NCBI GenBank assembly: GCA_934464775.1
Contig: CAKSKG010000014.1
Span: 1 to 55,436 of the forward strand
From: an uncultured Oscillospiraceae bacterium
GTDB lineage: Bacteria > Bacillota > Clostridia > Oscillospirales > Ruminococcaceae
Direction of reading: 5' to 3'
DNA: 55,436 nt
Below are positions 1 to 6,823 of this stretch, piece after piece. How positions within the stretch are numbered: position 1 is the stretch's first letter; the number at the start of each line of letters is the position of its first letter. Made by a program: the position numbers and the translations under genes. The notes below the pieces were generated by a model. That model saw nothing but the letters and a program-made list of their open reading frames with translations. It made no database searches and had not been told where the DNA came from.

Positions 1-75
1 CCTGGTAGTTCAGTTGGTTAGAACGCCGCCCTGTCACGGCGGAGGTCGTGGGTTCGAGTCCCATCCAGGTCGCCA
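1..75 (+). tRNA. tRNA-Asp (GTC), 5' end cut by window
   Basis: The cloverleaf is readable: D-arm, anticodon stem around CTGTCAC with anticodon GTC at 33-35, T-arm with GGTTCGAGTCC, acceptor 3' strand CCAGGTC, discriminator G and an encoded CCA at 73-75. The 5' acceptor strand should read GACCTGG, but the window opens at CCTGG, so the first two bases lie outside. It is the first of three tandem tRNAs spaced 4 nt apart, presumably one transcript. Confidence 0.95.
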
Positions 76-79
76 TTTT

Positions 80-155
80 GCCTCTGTAGCTCAGTCGGTA
101 GAGCAGGGGACTGAAAATCCCCGTGTCGATGGTTCGATTCCGTCCGGAGGCACCA
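80..155 (+). tRNA. tRNA-Phe (GAA)
   Basis: Complete 76-nt cloverleaf with acceptor stem GCCTCTG/CGGAGGC, which allows a G-U style mismatch. The anticodon loop CTGAAAA carries GAA at 113-115, the T-arm has GGTTCGATTCC, and CCA is encoded at 153-155. It lies between tRNA-Asp and tRNA-Gly in the same orientation. Confidence 0.96.
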
Positions 156-159
156 TATT

Positions 160-235
160 GCGGATTTAGCTCATCTGGTAGAGCGCCACCTTGCCAAGGT
201 GGAGGTAGCGAGTTCGAGCCTCGTAATCCGCTCCA
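160..235 (+). tRNA. tRNA-Gly (GCC)
   Basis: Complete cloverleaf with acceptor stem GCGGATT/AATCCGC. The anticodon stem CCACC/GGTGG encloses TTGCCAA with anticodon GCC at 193-195, the T-arm has AGTTCGAGCCT, and CCA is encoded at 233-235. It is the last gene of the tRNA cluster and is followed by a terminator hairpin. Confidence 0.96.
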
Positions 236-242
236 CTGATTC

Positions 243-272
243 GTCGAGGCAATAGCCTCGGCGTTTTGTTTT
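243..272 (+). terminator. Intrinsic terminator of the tRNA cluster
   Basis: Stem CGAGGC (245-250) / GCCTCG (255-260) with loop AATA, followed by GCGTTTTGTTTT. It sits 8 nt after the tRNA-Gly CCA end. Confidence 0.8.
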
Positions 273-350
273 ATACGGAGTTTTTGCCTGTGATCTTTCA
301 TGGGCTTTTTTATTTATACATTATATATAGTATAGAAACGGGGCGGTGTT

Positions 351-810
351 ATTTTTATCAGGGAATATACTTCTTCGGACTGCGTTCGGCTTGCGGAGCT
401 TTTCTATCGGACAGTTCATACGGTGAATCGTGCCGACTACACCCCTGCCCAGCTGGACGCATGGGCAGACGGAAACGTTGATATTGCGGCATGGGACAGG
501 TCATTTACGGCGCACTGCACGCTTGTTGCCGCCGAGGGAGATGTTATCGTCGGGTTTGGCGACATTGCTCCCGACGGCTATCCGGACAGGCTGTACGTGC
601 ATTGTGAGCATCAGCGTCGGGGGATTGCCTCCGTCCTTTGTGACAGGCTTGAAGCGGCTGTGAATGCTTCTGTTATCGTCACGCACGCTTCCCGTGACCG
701 CAAAGCCTTTCTTTGAGCAGAGGGGCTATGTGACGGTCAGGGAGAAGCAGGTTATGAGAAAAGGCATTCTGCTCACAAATTTTGTTATGGAGAAAAACAA
801 GGAGAGATAA
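351..810 (+). pseudogene. GNAT family N-acetyltransferase, frameshifted and without a usual start
   Basis: In one frame, 351-693 reads as a GNAT N-terminus (IFIREYTSSDC.., then AELFYRTVHTVNRADYT, then an acetyl-CoA loop-like QRRGIA), and stops at 716. From the GTG codon at 694 the next frame continues the family's C-terminus (VTAKPFFEQRGYVTVREK ... NFVMEKNKER) to a TAA at 808-810. One extra C in the CCC run at 691-693 explains the break. There is also no ATG, GTG or TTG in frame between the upstream stop at 333-335 and the GTG at 423, which falls inside the conserved part. Two independent lesions favour a true pseudogene, although a sequencing error at the C run cannot be excluded. An alternative is an ATT start at 351 after GGGGCGG. 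Confidence 0.8.
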
Positions 811-811
811 T

Positions 812-1246
812 ATGAAGTACAATTTTTACGGTCGGGAAGCTGCCGATGTTCGCCCGACAGATGAAAAATATGCGGAAATATCCGACCCGAGAGCTTTGTA
901 CGATATGCTTTCGGAGATATGGTGTGCCGATACCTGCGCTCCCAGACTGCGTGAAAAGTGGACTGCCGATAACAAGACTCTGGGACAGTGTTCGATAACG
1001 GCTTTTCTTGCGCAGGATATTTTCGGCGGCGAGGTTTACGGTATTCTCCGCTCGGGCGGGAATTATCACTGCTATAATGTGGTGGGTGACTGTGTTTTTG
1101 ACCTTACCAGCGAGCAGTTCGGGGACGAGGTGCTGTGCTATGAGGGAAATCCGATACAGTCCCGCCGGGTGCATTTTGCCAAAGAGGAAAAGCGCTTGAG
1201 ATATGAATATCTGAAGCGCAGGCTGGAGGAGAAGCTGGGCATATGA
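812..1246 (+). CDS. YunG-like protein
   Basis: Encodes 144 residues. The central segment (about 62-105: GQCSITAFLAQDIFGGEVYG, then YHCYNVVGDCVFDLTSEQF) matches the YunG/YjjB-type small protein family of unknown biochemical role, whose hallmark is a GQC motif followed by an aspartate/histidine-bearing 'DLTxxQF' strand. Cys and His in this spacing resemble a papain-like fold, but that is inference. The ATG at 812 is preceded by AGGAGAG at 800-806; an upstream in-frame TTG at 782 lies within the tail of the acetyltransferase remnant and has no ribosome site. Its last bases overlap the next gene by ATGA, implying translational coupling with the YaiI/YqxD protein. Confidence 0.8.
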   Translation: MKYNFYGREAADVRPTDEKYAEISDPRALYDMLSEIWCADTCAPRLREKWTADNKTLGQCSITAFLAQDIFGGEVYGILRSGGNYHCYNVVGDCVFDLTSEQFGDEVLCYEGNPIQSRRVHFAKEEKRLRYEYLKRRLEEKLGI

Positions 1247-1686
1247 CTGTATATATTGATGCCGACGGCTGTCCCGTTGTGGATATCACCGTCAGGCTGG
1301 CTGCGAAATACGGTGTCGGGTGCGTAATAATATGCGACACTGCCCATAGGATCGAGCGAGAGGGCGCCGAAACCATAATCGTGGGGCAGGGAGCGGACAG
1401 TGCCGATTTTCGGCTGGTGAACCTGCTGCAAAGCGGAGATATTGCCGTGACGCAGGATTACGGGCTGGCGGCGATGTGTCTCGGAAAGAACGGCATCGTT
1501 CTGAATCAGGACGGAAAGCGGTACAGCGATGACAATATATCTGGTCTGCTGGAGTTTCGTGCCGTGGGCAAAAAGATACGCCGAAGCGGCGGCAGGCTGA
1601 AAGGCGCTTCAAAGCGGACTGCACGTCAGGACGATGATTTTGCACGCAGCCTTGAAAATATTCTGAAAGAAAATACAGGCAAATAA
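1243..1686 (+). CDS. YaiI/YqxD family protein (DUF188)
   Basis: Encodes 147 residues, the usual length of the family. The opening YIDADGCPVV is the family signature: an N-terminal strand with an acidic pair and a cysteine typical of the PIN-like/NYN-like fold. The later GADSADFRLV and DIAVTQDYGLA segments carry the other conserved acidic residues, and a basic tail (KKIRRSGGRLKGASKRT) follows. The family is thought to be a nuclease-like or RNA-associated protein; no reaction is established. It overlaps the YunG-like stop by four bases and ends 4 nt before a strong terminator. Confidence 0.9.
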   Translation: MTVYIDADGCPVVDITVRLAAKYGVGCVIICDTAHRIEREGAETIIVGQGADSADFRLVNLLQSGDIAVTQDYGLAAMCLGKNGIVLNQDGKRYSDDNISGLLEFRAVGKKIRRSGGRLKGASKRTARQDDDFARSLENILKENTGK

Positions 1687-1728
1687 AAAACCCTCCCGAC
1701 GATCTGCACCGTCGGGAGGGTTTTAATT
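1687..1728. terminator. Bidirectional terminator between yaiI-like gene and gapA
   Basis: Perfect 10-bp stem CCCTCCCGAC (1691-1700) / GTCGGGAGGG (1711-1720), with an A-run before and a T-run after, so it can serve both the plus-strand gene and minus-strand gapA, whose stop is at 1754. Confidence 0.9.
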
Positions 1729-1753
1729 TACAACAGTATCTGTAAAGTTCAGA

Positions 1754-2791
1754 TTAGTTGAGCTCTGCGAAATACTTGATTGTTCTTACCATCTGAGATG
1801 TGTAAGAGTTCTCGTTGTCGTACCAGGAAACAACCTGTACCTCATAGAGGTCATCAGCGATCTTAGCAACCATTGTCTGTGTTGCATCGAAGAGAGAACC
1901 GTACTTCATGCCGATAACATCGGAAGAAACGATCTGATCCTCGTTGTAGCCGAAGGACTCAGAAGCAGCAGCCTTCATAGCAGCGTTGATGCCTTCCTTA
2001 GTAACGTCAGCACCCTTTACAACAGCTGTAAGGATTGTTGTGGAACCTGTGGGAACAGGAACACGCTGAGCGGAACCGATGAGCTTGCCGTTGAGTTCGG
2101 GGATAACGAGGCCGATAGCCTTAGCAGCACCTGTGGAGTTGGGAACGATGTTTGCAGCGCCTGCTCTTGCTCTTCTGAGGTCGCCCTTTCTGTGAGGACC
2201 GTCGAGGATCATCTGGTCGCCTGTGTAAGCGTGGATTGTGGACATGATACCGCTCTGGATAGGAGCATAATCATTAAGAGCCTTAGCCATAGGAGCGAGG
2301 CAGTTTGTTGTGCAGGAAGCAGCGGAGATGATCTTGTCATCAGCTGTAAGTGTCTTCTCGTTTACAGAGAATACGATTGTCTTGAGGTCATTGCCTGCGG
2401 GAGCGGAGATAACAACCTTCTTAGCGCCTGCATCAATGTGAGCCTGAGACTTGTCCTTAGAGCAGTAGAAGCCTGTGCACTCGAGAACAACGTCAACACC
2501 GATCTTGCCCCAAGGAAGATCCTTAGCGTCCTTTTCAGCGTAGATTGTAAGTGTCTTGCCGTCTACTGTGATTGTACCCTTTTCGTCATCAGCGGAAACA
2601 GTGTGCTTGTTCTCACCGATCTTGCCGCAGTAACCGCCCTGTGCTGTATCGTACTTGAGAAGCTGTGCGAGCATGGAAGGCTTTGTGAGGTCGTTGATAG
2701 CAACTACATCATAACCCTCTGCACCGAACATCTGACGGAATGCGAGACGGCCGATTCTTCCGAAACCATTGATAGCAACTTTTACTGACAT
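1754..2791 (-). CDS. gapA: Glyceraldehyde-3-phosphate dehydrogenase, type I
   Basis: Catalyses the NAD-dependent oxidative phosphorylation of glyceraldehyde-3-phosphate in cytosolic glycolysis. The 345-residue protein starts with the Rossmann motif KVAINGFGRIGRL (about 4-16). The active-site stretch ASCTTNCLAP places the catalytic cysteine at about residue 160, and the phosphate-binding GAAKA and the C-terminal WYDNE segments are present. Length and motifs are normal. AGGAGG lies just upstream of the ATG. It is a single-gene unit with its own promoter and a shared terminator. Codon use is strongly biased (GCAGCA, AAG, GTT), as expected of a highly expressed gene. Confidence 0.98.
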   Translation of the reverse strand: MSVKVAINGFGRIGRLAFRQMFGAEGYDVVAINDLTKPSMLAQLLKYDTAQGGYCGKIGENKHTVSADDEKGTITVDGKTLTIYAEKDAKDLPWGKIGVDVVLECTGFYCSKDKSQAHIDAGAKKVVISAPAGNDLKTIVFSVNEKTLTADDKIISAASCTTNCLAPMAKALNDYAPIQSGIMSTIHAYTGDQMILDGPHRKGDLRRARAGAANIVPNSTGAAKAIGLVIPELNGKLIGSAQRVPVPTGSTTILTAVVKGADVTKEGINAAMKAAASESFGYNEDQIVSSDVIGMKYGSLFDATQTMVAKIADDLYEVQVVSWYDNENSYTSQMVRTIKYFAELN

Positions 2792-2864
2792 GATAAAGTT
2801 CCTCCTAAAAATTTTTAAATACCCTGATGTACTGTTAAATTTATAACGTACATCATATACCTTT

Positions 2865-2893
2865 ATTTTATACTATTTTTTATTGTTTGGCAA
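2865..2893 (-). promoter_or_regulatory. Probable sigma-A promoter of gapA
   Basis: Read on the minus strand: TTGCCA (2893-2888), 17-bp spacer, TAAAAT (2870-2865). This leaves a leader of roughly 65 nt before the ATG, which includes the AGGAGG site. Confidence 0.6.
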
Positions 2894-3002
2894 GACCTTT
2901 TTGCAAAAAAATTATATTTTTTTATAAAAATGCCCGTGCCTTCGATACGATTCAACAAAAATTAAATATTACCGTTAAATTTGTTAATAAAAAATTTCAG
3001 TA

Positions 3003-3030
3003 TTGACCTTTGTGTGTGTTATAATATAAA
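3003..3030 (+). promoter_or_regulatory. Probable promoter of the kinase-like gene
   Basis: TTGACC (3003-3008), 16-bp spacer, TATAAA (3025-3030). A TATAAT at 3020-3025 overlaps but would be only 11 bp from the -35. The start codon at 3064 lies about 30 nt downstream. Confidence 0.5.
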
Positions 3031-3063
3031 TTGAATATACAGGCGTCGATTGGAGGTGACAGC

Positions 3064-4107
3064 ATGGAGCGTGATGAAACCGAAGCCGTTAAAGCGGCGG
3101 CCGAGCTGCTGCTGGGAGGCAGCGCTTATGCTCTTATGTGTGACGGAAAATTCATAAGCATGAGCGGCAGCTTCTCGGAGATCTGCGGCAGACTGGGCGA
3201 AGAACGTCTGCTGGCTGCGGCATCAAAGGGCGGTCATATCTGCTGCGAGGGGCTTATATATACTTTTAATGTTATGGCTCCCGACAAAGCCGTTTCGGCA
3301 GTCACTGTGACATCAAGGACGCTGTTTGATATGTATCCCGAGCTGAAAAACTGCTTCACCGCCGTTGATGCAAGGATACGTAGTGCGGTCACTGCGGTCA
3401 CTGCGGCTCTCGACGAGATATATGCAGACCCCGTGAGGGACACGGACACCGCTGCGGACAATCTTGAAACTATCGACCGCTGTATGCTCATGCTGTATTC
3501 CGAGGTGGTGGTTCCCGATGAGCTTATGCTGTACAGTAATAATGTCAGCGGAGTTCGGACGGATATCACGGAGCTTGCCTTTGACGTCGGCTCGGGCATT
3601 GCTTCGGCATCGGCAGGCACGCTCAAAACGAGGGTGAATGCTCCCGAGGGCTGCTTTGCGGAAATACGCCCCGAAACGCTCAGGATCATACTTTCCTGTG
3701 CGGCGGCAAAGGCGGTAAGACGCAGCGAGCGCACCGAATACTATTATATAAATATCAGCAGGCAGGACGGCAGCATTTATCTTTCGGTGCTTACGGGAAG
3801 CCTTTCCATGAAGCCCGATGATACGGCGGCATTTGATCCTGTGAATTTCATGGCGGATTTTTCCGCCGAGGATCTTTCTCTTGCGCTGATACATTCGTTT
3901 TGCAGACAGTTCGGCTGCCGTCCGTACATGATGGAGGCAGAGGGGATATCCACTCTGGGACTTATCATTCCCGAGTGCAAAGGGGATAATCGTTACAGTA
4001 AAATATCTGCGCCGAAGCTTTACAGACCTGCGGCATCGAGGTTTTCACCCGAGCGTGTGATGCTTGCCGAGAAGCACAAGTCCGTAAGATACAAGCGCAG
4101 ATTCTAA
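3064..4107 (+). CDS. Uncharacterised protein with sensor-kinase-like layout
   Basis: Encodes 347 residues starting at the ATG preceded by TGGAGGTGA (3051-3059); an in-frame ATG-like start at 3031 lacks a ribosome site. No signal peptide or membrane span is evident. The N-terminal third (about 15-90) resembles a small ligand-sensing domain. A helical segment around 100-165 contains DTAADNLETIDRCM, which looks like a dimerisation helix without a phosphorylatable histidine. The region about 205-300 has the spacing of a GHKL ATPase fold, but the N, G1 and G2 box residues are not recognisable. I cannot name a family; a degenerate histidine-kinase relative is the best structural guess. The basic C-terminus ends in KSVRYKRRF. 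Confidence 0.6.
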   Translation: MERDETEAVKAAAELLLGGSAYALMCDGKFISMSGSFSEICGRLGEERLLAAASKGGHICCEGLIYTFNVMAPDKAVSAVTVTSRTLFDMYPELKNCFTAVDARIRSAVTAVTAALDEIYADPVRDTDTAADNLETIDRCMLMLYSEVVVPDELMLYSNNVSGVRTDITELAFDVGSGIASASAGTLKTRVNAPEGCFAEIRPETLRIILSCAAAKAVRRSERTEYYYINISRQDGSIYLSVLTGSLSMKPDDTAAFDPVNFMADFSAEDLSLALIHSFCRQFGCRPYMMEAEGISTLGLIIPECKGDNRYSKISAPKLYRPAASRFSPERVMLAEKHKSVRYKRRF

Positions 4108-4166
4108 GGGAGCTCCGAGATCGGTGCTTCCCGAAAAAATGTGAAAAAAGTCTGGAGATAATAGCT

Positions 4167-4982
4167 ATGAAAAAGAATATCAGAAGAATAATTGCCGCTG
4201 CTGCGGCGCTTGCAATGTGTGCGGCACTTACTGCCTGCGGCGGAAAAGACGGCACGGAAGCCGAAAGCACAGCATCGTCCGAAAGCACATCTGCTTCGGA
4301 GAACGCTGCAAACGGCGAAGATGTGAACATGGACGAAGCTCTCAGCGACACGGCTACATGGGCATCGACCACCGATGTTGAAAATGAAGTTGACCGTGCC
4401 ATTTACAAGGCACAGGTAGTTCTGCCCGACGGCTGGCAGCTGCTTCAGGACACCAACGAGGGCAAGCTTTACAGCTCTGCGATAGCAATGCTGACGATAC
4501 AGGCAAACAATTTCGGTGCCGATGCGGAGCTTCAGGATCTGGCTGTGTTTGCGGACAGTGCCGCTGCCTCTATCAAGATGAACAATATGTTCCAGAGTGC
4601 GGATACGGAGTTCGGCGATCCTCAGGACGCAACGGTTGCGGGACTTCCTGCCGTAAGATATGACTACACCGTAACATCATACATTTACGATTATGACGAT
4701 GACGGAAACCGCATTGACGATTCAAAGCAGGTTTACGGAGTTTTCAGCGACCGTCTGTACGTACTGTACAGCGGCACGGACGCTTATGTTATCAGACTTG
4801 AATGCAGAAAGGACGATCTTTCCGAAGCCGAGGCTGATTTTGACAGCATAATTGAGGGATTTTCCATTGCCGAGGACGGAACTGCGGGATATGAAGCCGC
4901 TTCCGAATTTATGTCAAGCCAGTCGGAGGCAATGGCGTCTGCTTCGGAGGCAGCTGCCGAGACTTCTTCCGACGGGGAATAA
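4167..4982 (+). CDS. Predicted lipoprotein
   Basis: Encodes 271 residues. An N-terminal basic and hydrophobic signal ends in the lipobox LTAC with the lipidated cysteine at residue 24. A Ser/Glu/Ala-rich linker follows to about residue 60. The globular part (about 80-235) begins VVLPDGWQLLQ and ends DFDSIIEGF, a pattern seen in PsbP/DUF1795-like domains found in clostridial lipoproteins; this assignment is tentative. The C-terminus is again Ser/Glu/Ala-rich. It is probably anchored to the outer face of the membrane. It follows the kinase-like gene by 59 nt on the same strand, and a terminator follows it. Confidence 0.7.
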   Translation: MKKNIRRIIAAAAALAMCAALTACGGKDGTEAESTASSESTSASENAANGEDVNMDEALSDTATWASTTDVENEVDRAIYKAQVVLPDGWQLLQDTNEGKLYSSAIAMLTIQANNFGADAELQDLAVFADSAAASIKMNNMFQSADTEFGDPQDATVAGLPAVRYDYTVTSYIYDYDDDGNRIDDSKQVYGVFSDRLYVLYSGTDAYVIRLECRKDDLSEAEADFDSIIEGFSIAEDGTAGYEAASEFMSSQSEAMASASEAAAETSSDGE

Positions 4983-5017
4983 GCATTGACTGTTATTAAT
5001 ATAGTATAGTAGCTTGA

Positions 5018-5051
5018 AAGGCTGTCTGTTTTTTAACGGCAGCCTTTTTAT
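5018..5051 (+). terminator. Terminator after lipoprotein gene
   Basis: Stem AAGGCTG (5018-5024) / CAGCCTT (5040-5046), followed by TTTTATTTTT. Confidence 0.8.
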
Positions 5052-5150
5052 TTTTATTGATAGCTACAAATCCCCGACAGATATATTGTGTATTCTGCGG
5101 ATTTTGGTGCCTATCCTTTGACTATCCGCTTCGGCTGTGATATATTATCA

Positions 5151-5268
5151 TTAAGGAAACGCTGAATAATGCAACGCAATCGTTTTGTCGTATGGGGGAA
5201 CGCTCGAAAATGCGTGGCTGAGAGGGTTCCCGCAGACGGCAGAAACGATTTATTCAGTGTTTCGTTAA
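5151..5268. repeat. MITE-like palindromic element upstream of dprA
   Basis: The segment 5151-5168 (TTAAGGAAACGCTGAATA) is the inverted complement of 5251-5268 with two mismatches, and both ends show TTAA. Nested inside are ATCGTTT (5179-5185) / AAACGAT (5243-5249) and GGGAAC (5196-5201) / GTTCCC (5226-5231), so the 118 bp folds into one long hairpin. There is no coding potential. It lies in the 240-bp gap between the preceding terminator and dprA. Its form fits a miniature inverted-repeat element or a structured leader; only one copy is present in this window. Confidence 0.6.
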
Positions 5269-5292
5269 GATACCTTTAAATGGAGTGATCGT

Positions 5293-6573
5293 GTGGAAAA
5301 CGCAGAAAATGAACTTCTTTGTATGATATGGCTGACGCAGATATTCGGTGCGGGCAATCCTGCGGTAAATGCGGTGGTGAAAAAATACGGCAGTGCCCGT
5401 GCGGCTCATGATGCTTTGTATGATTTTTCTTCCGATGAGTTTGCTTCGCTGGCTGAAAAATATAGGGAAAATGTCAAAAAATACAACTTTGCTTCCGCCG
5501 AAAAGGTGCTGGAGCAGTGTGCCGTCAGCGGCATCGAAGCCATTGTCAGGGGAAGCGAGGCTTATCCGCAGGCTCTTGATGAGATAGACAATCCTCCTGC
5601 CGTGCTTTACTGCAAGGGCGATATCAGCAGCATAAATGATTCGGTAAATGTTGCGGTGGTCGGCACAAGACAGCCCACAGAATACAGCAGAAAGGCAGCT
5701 TCGGCTCTGGTCAGGGGCATGGCGGAGTGCGGCATTGATATAGTCAGCGGCTTTGCGGTGGGAATAGATATCGTTGCCCATGCGGCGGCTGTGTCCTGCG
5801 GACGAAAGACCTATGCCGTGCTGGGCTGCGGCATAAATTACGATTACCCCAAGGAAAATGCCAGATTCAGGGGCAGGATAATCGAAAACGGCGCATTCAT
5901 CAGCGAATATCCGCCCGAAACACGTCCCTCTTCATTTACATTTCCGCCCAGAAACCGAATCCTTGCAGGGCTTTCCGCAGGAACTGCCGTTATCGAGGCG
6001 GGAAAGAAAAGCGGCTCGCTTATTACCGCAAATCATGCAAACGAACAGGGAAAGATTATTTTTGCAGTTCCGCCTGCGGATATTTTCAGCTCGGCATATG
6101 CAGGAAATGTTTCGCTGCTCCGTGACGGTGCCGTGCCCGTTATGAGCGTTCGTGATATACTGTATGAGCTGTATCCACGCTGCGGAGAGAAACTGTCCGA
6201 AAGGGCAAAGGAGCTGTGGGAAAACGGCAGCGGAGGCACCGTTGATGTATACAAAAACAGACGCAAAGCCACCGATGAAAGACCGCCCGTTCCGCAAAGC
6301 CGAAGCAGAAAGAGCCGCATAAGGAACCGTTCCGTCGGGAATCCTGCGCCCGAAGCGAAAAGACCCGTTTCCGTTGATATTTCATCGCTTCCCGAAGAGC
6401 AGAAGCGGATAGCGGAGCTGCTGCGGAATGCAGGCAAGCCTATAATCGCAGATGAAATATCTGCGGGAGTGGGAACGGATATCTCACGGGTGCTGGAGCT
6501 GCTTACCGAAATGGAGCTGGACGGTACGATAGCCTGCGGTACGGGAAACACTTATTACATAGCAGATACATAA
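5293..6573 (+). CDS. dprA: DNA-processing protein DprA
   Basis: Loads RecA on incoming single-stranded DNA during natural transformation. The protein has 426 residues. A helix-hairpin-like N-terminus (1-75) precedes the Rossmann-like DprA core (about 80-285) with the family landmarks VAVVGTRQPTEYS, SGFAVGID, GCGINYDYP, PRNRILAGLS and SGSLITANHA. After a basic linker (about 310-355) comes a winged-helix C-terminal domain (about 365-426). The GTG start at 5293 has GGAG at 5282-5285. No topA or hslV-codV genes are adjacent, unlike in many Firmicutes, so it appears monocistronic, with the palindromic element just upstream and a terminator downstream. Confidence 0.95.
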   Translation: MENAENELLCMIWLTQIFGAGNPAVNAVVKKYGSARAAHDALYDFSSDEFASLAEKYRENVKKYNFASAEKVLEQCAVSGIEAIVRGSEAYPQALDEIDNPPAVLYCKGDISSINDSVNVAVVGTRQPTEYSRKAASALVRGMAECGIDIVSGFAVGIDIVAHAAAVSCGRKTYAVLGCGINYDYPKENARFRGRIIENGAFISEYPPETRPSSFTFPPRNRILAGLSAGTAVIEAGKKSGSLITANHANEQGKIIFAVPPADIFSSAYAGNVSLLRDGAVPVMSVRDILYELYPRCGEKLSERAKELWENGSGGTVDVYKNRRKATDERPPVPQSRSRKSRIRNRSVGNPAPEAKRPVSVDISSLPEEQKRIAELLRNAGKPIIADEISAGVGTDISRVLELLTEMELDGTIACGTGNTYYIADT

Positions 6574-6582
6574 TATTTACAG

Positions 6583-6620
6583 AAAAAATGTCCGTGTATT
6601 ATAACGGGCATTTTTTATAC
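6583..6620 (+). terminator. Terminator after dprA
   Basis: Stem AAAAAATGTCCGT (6583-6595) / ACGGGCATTTTTT (6604-6616), with the T-run built into the 3' arm. Confidence 0.85.
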
Positions 6621-6704
6621 TGATTGTATATCACTGACTGTTATTATGAATAAAAAACAGTAAAAATCAGTTGCAAAAAAGTGCATTTTTTTGTGCATAA
6701 ACAC

Positions 6705-6733
6705 TTGAAATTTTTCGCTGTCGGTAGTATAAT
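6705..6733 (+). promoter_or_regulatory. Promoter of the giant surface protein gene
   Basis: TTGAAA (6705-6710), 17-bp spacer, TATAAT (6728-6733). The leader is about 85 nt and contains AAGGAGG immediately before the ATG at 6824. Confidence 0.75.
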
Positions 6734-6823
6734 TATACTGAATAAAATTAGGCGGAAATTTGCCGTATCCCGCTTGATTTTATAGAGATAAAAAAGAAAA
6801 AAGTGCAAGGAGGAAAACAAATT

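Noticed and set aside
266..481. 71-codon open frame after the tRNAs
   Set aside because: It overlaps the acetyltransferase remnant in another frame and has no ribosome site.
2192..2788. 198-codon open frame opposite gapA
   Set aside because: It is antisense to a complete, highly biased gapA; the open frame is a by-product of codon bias.
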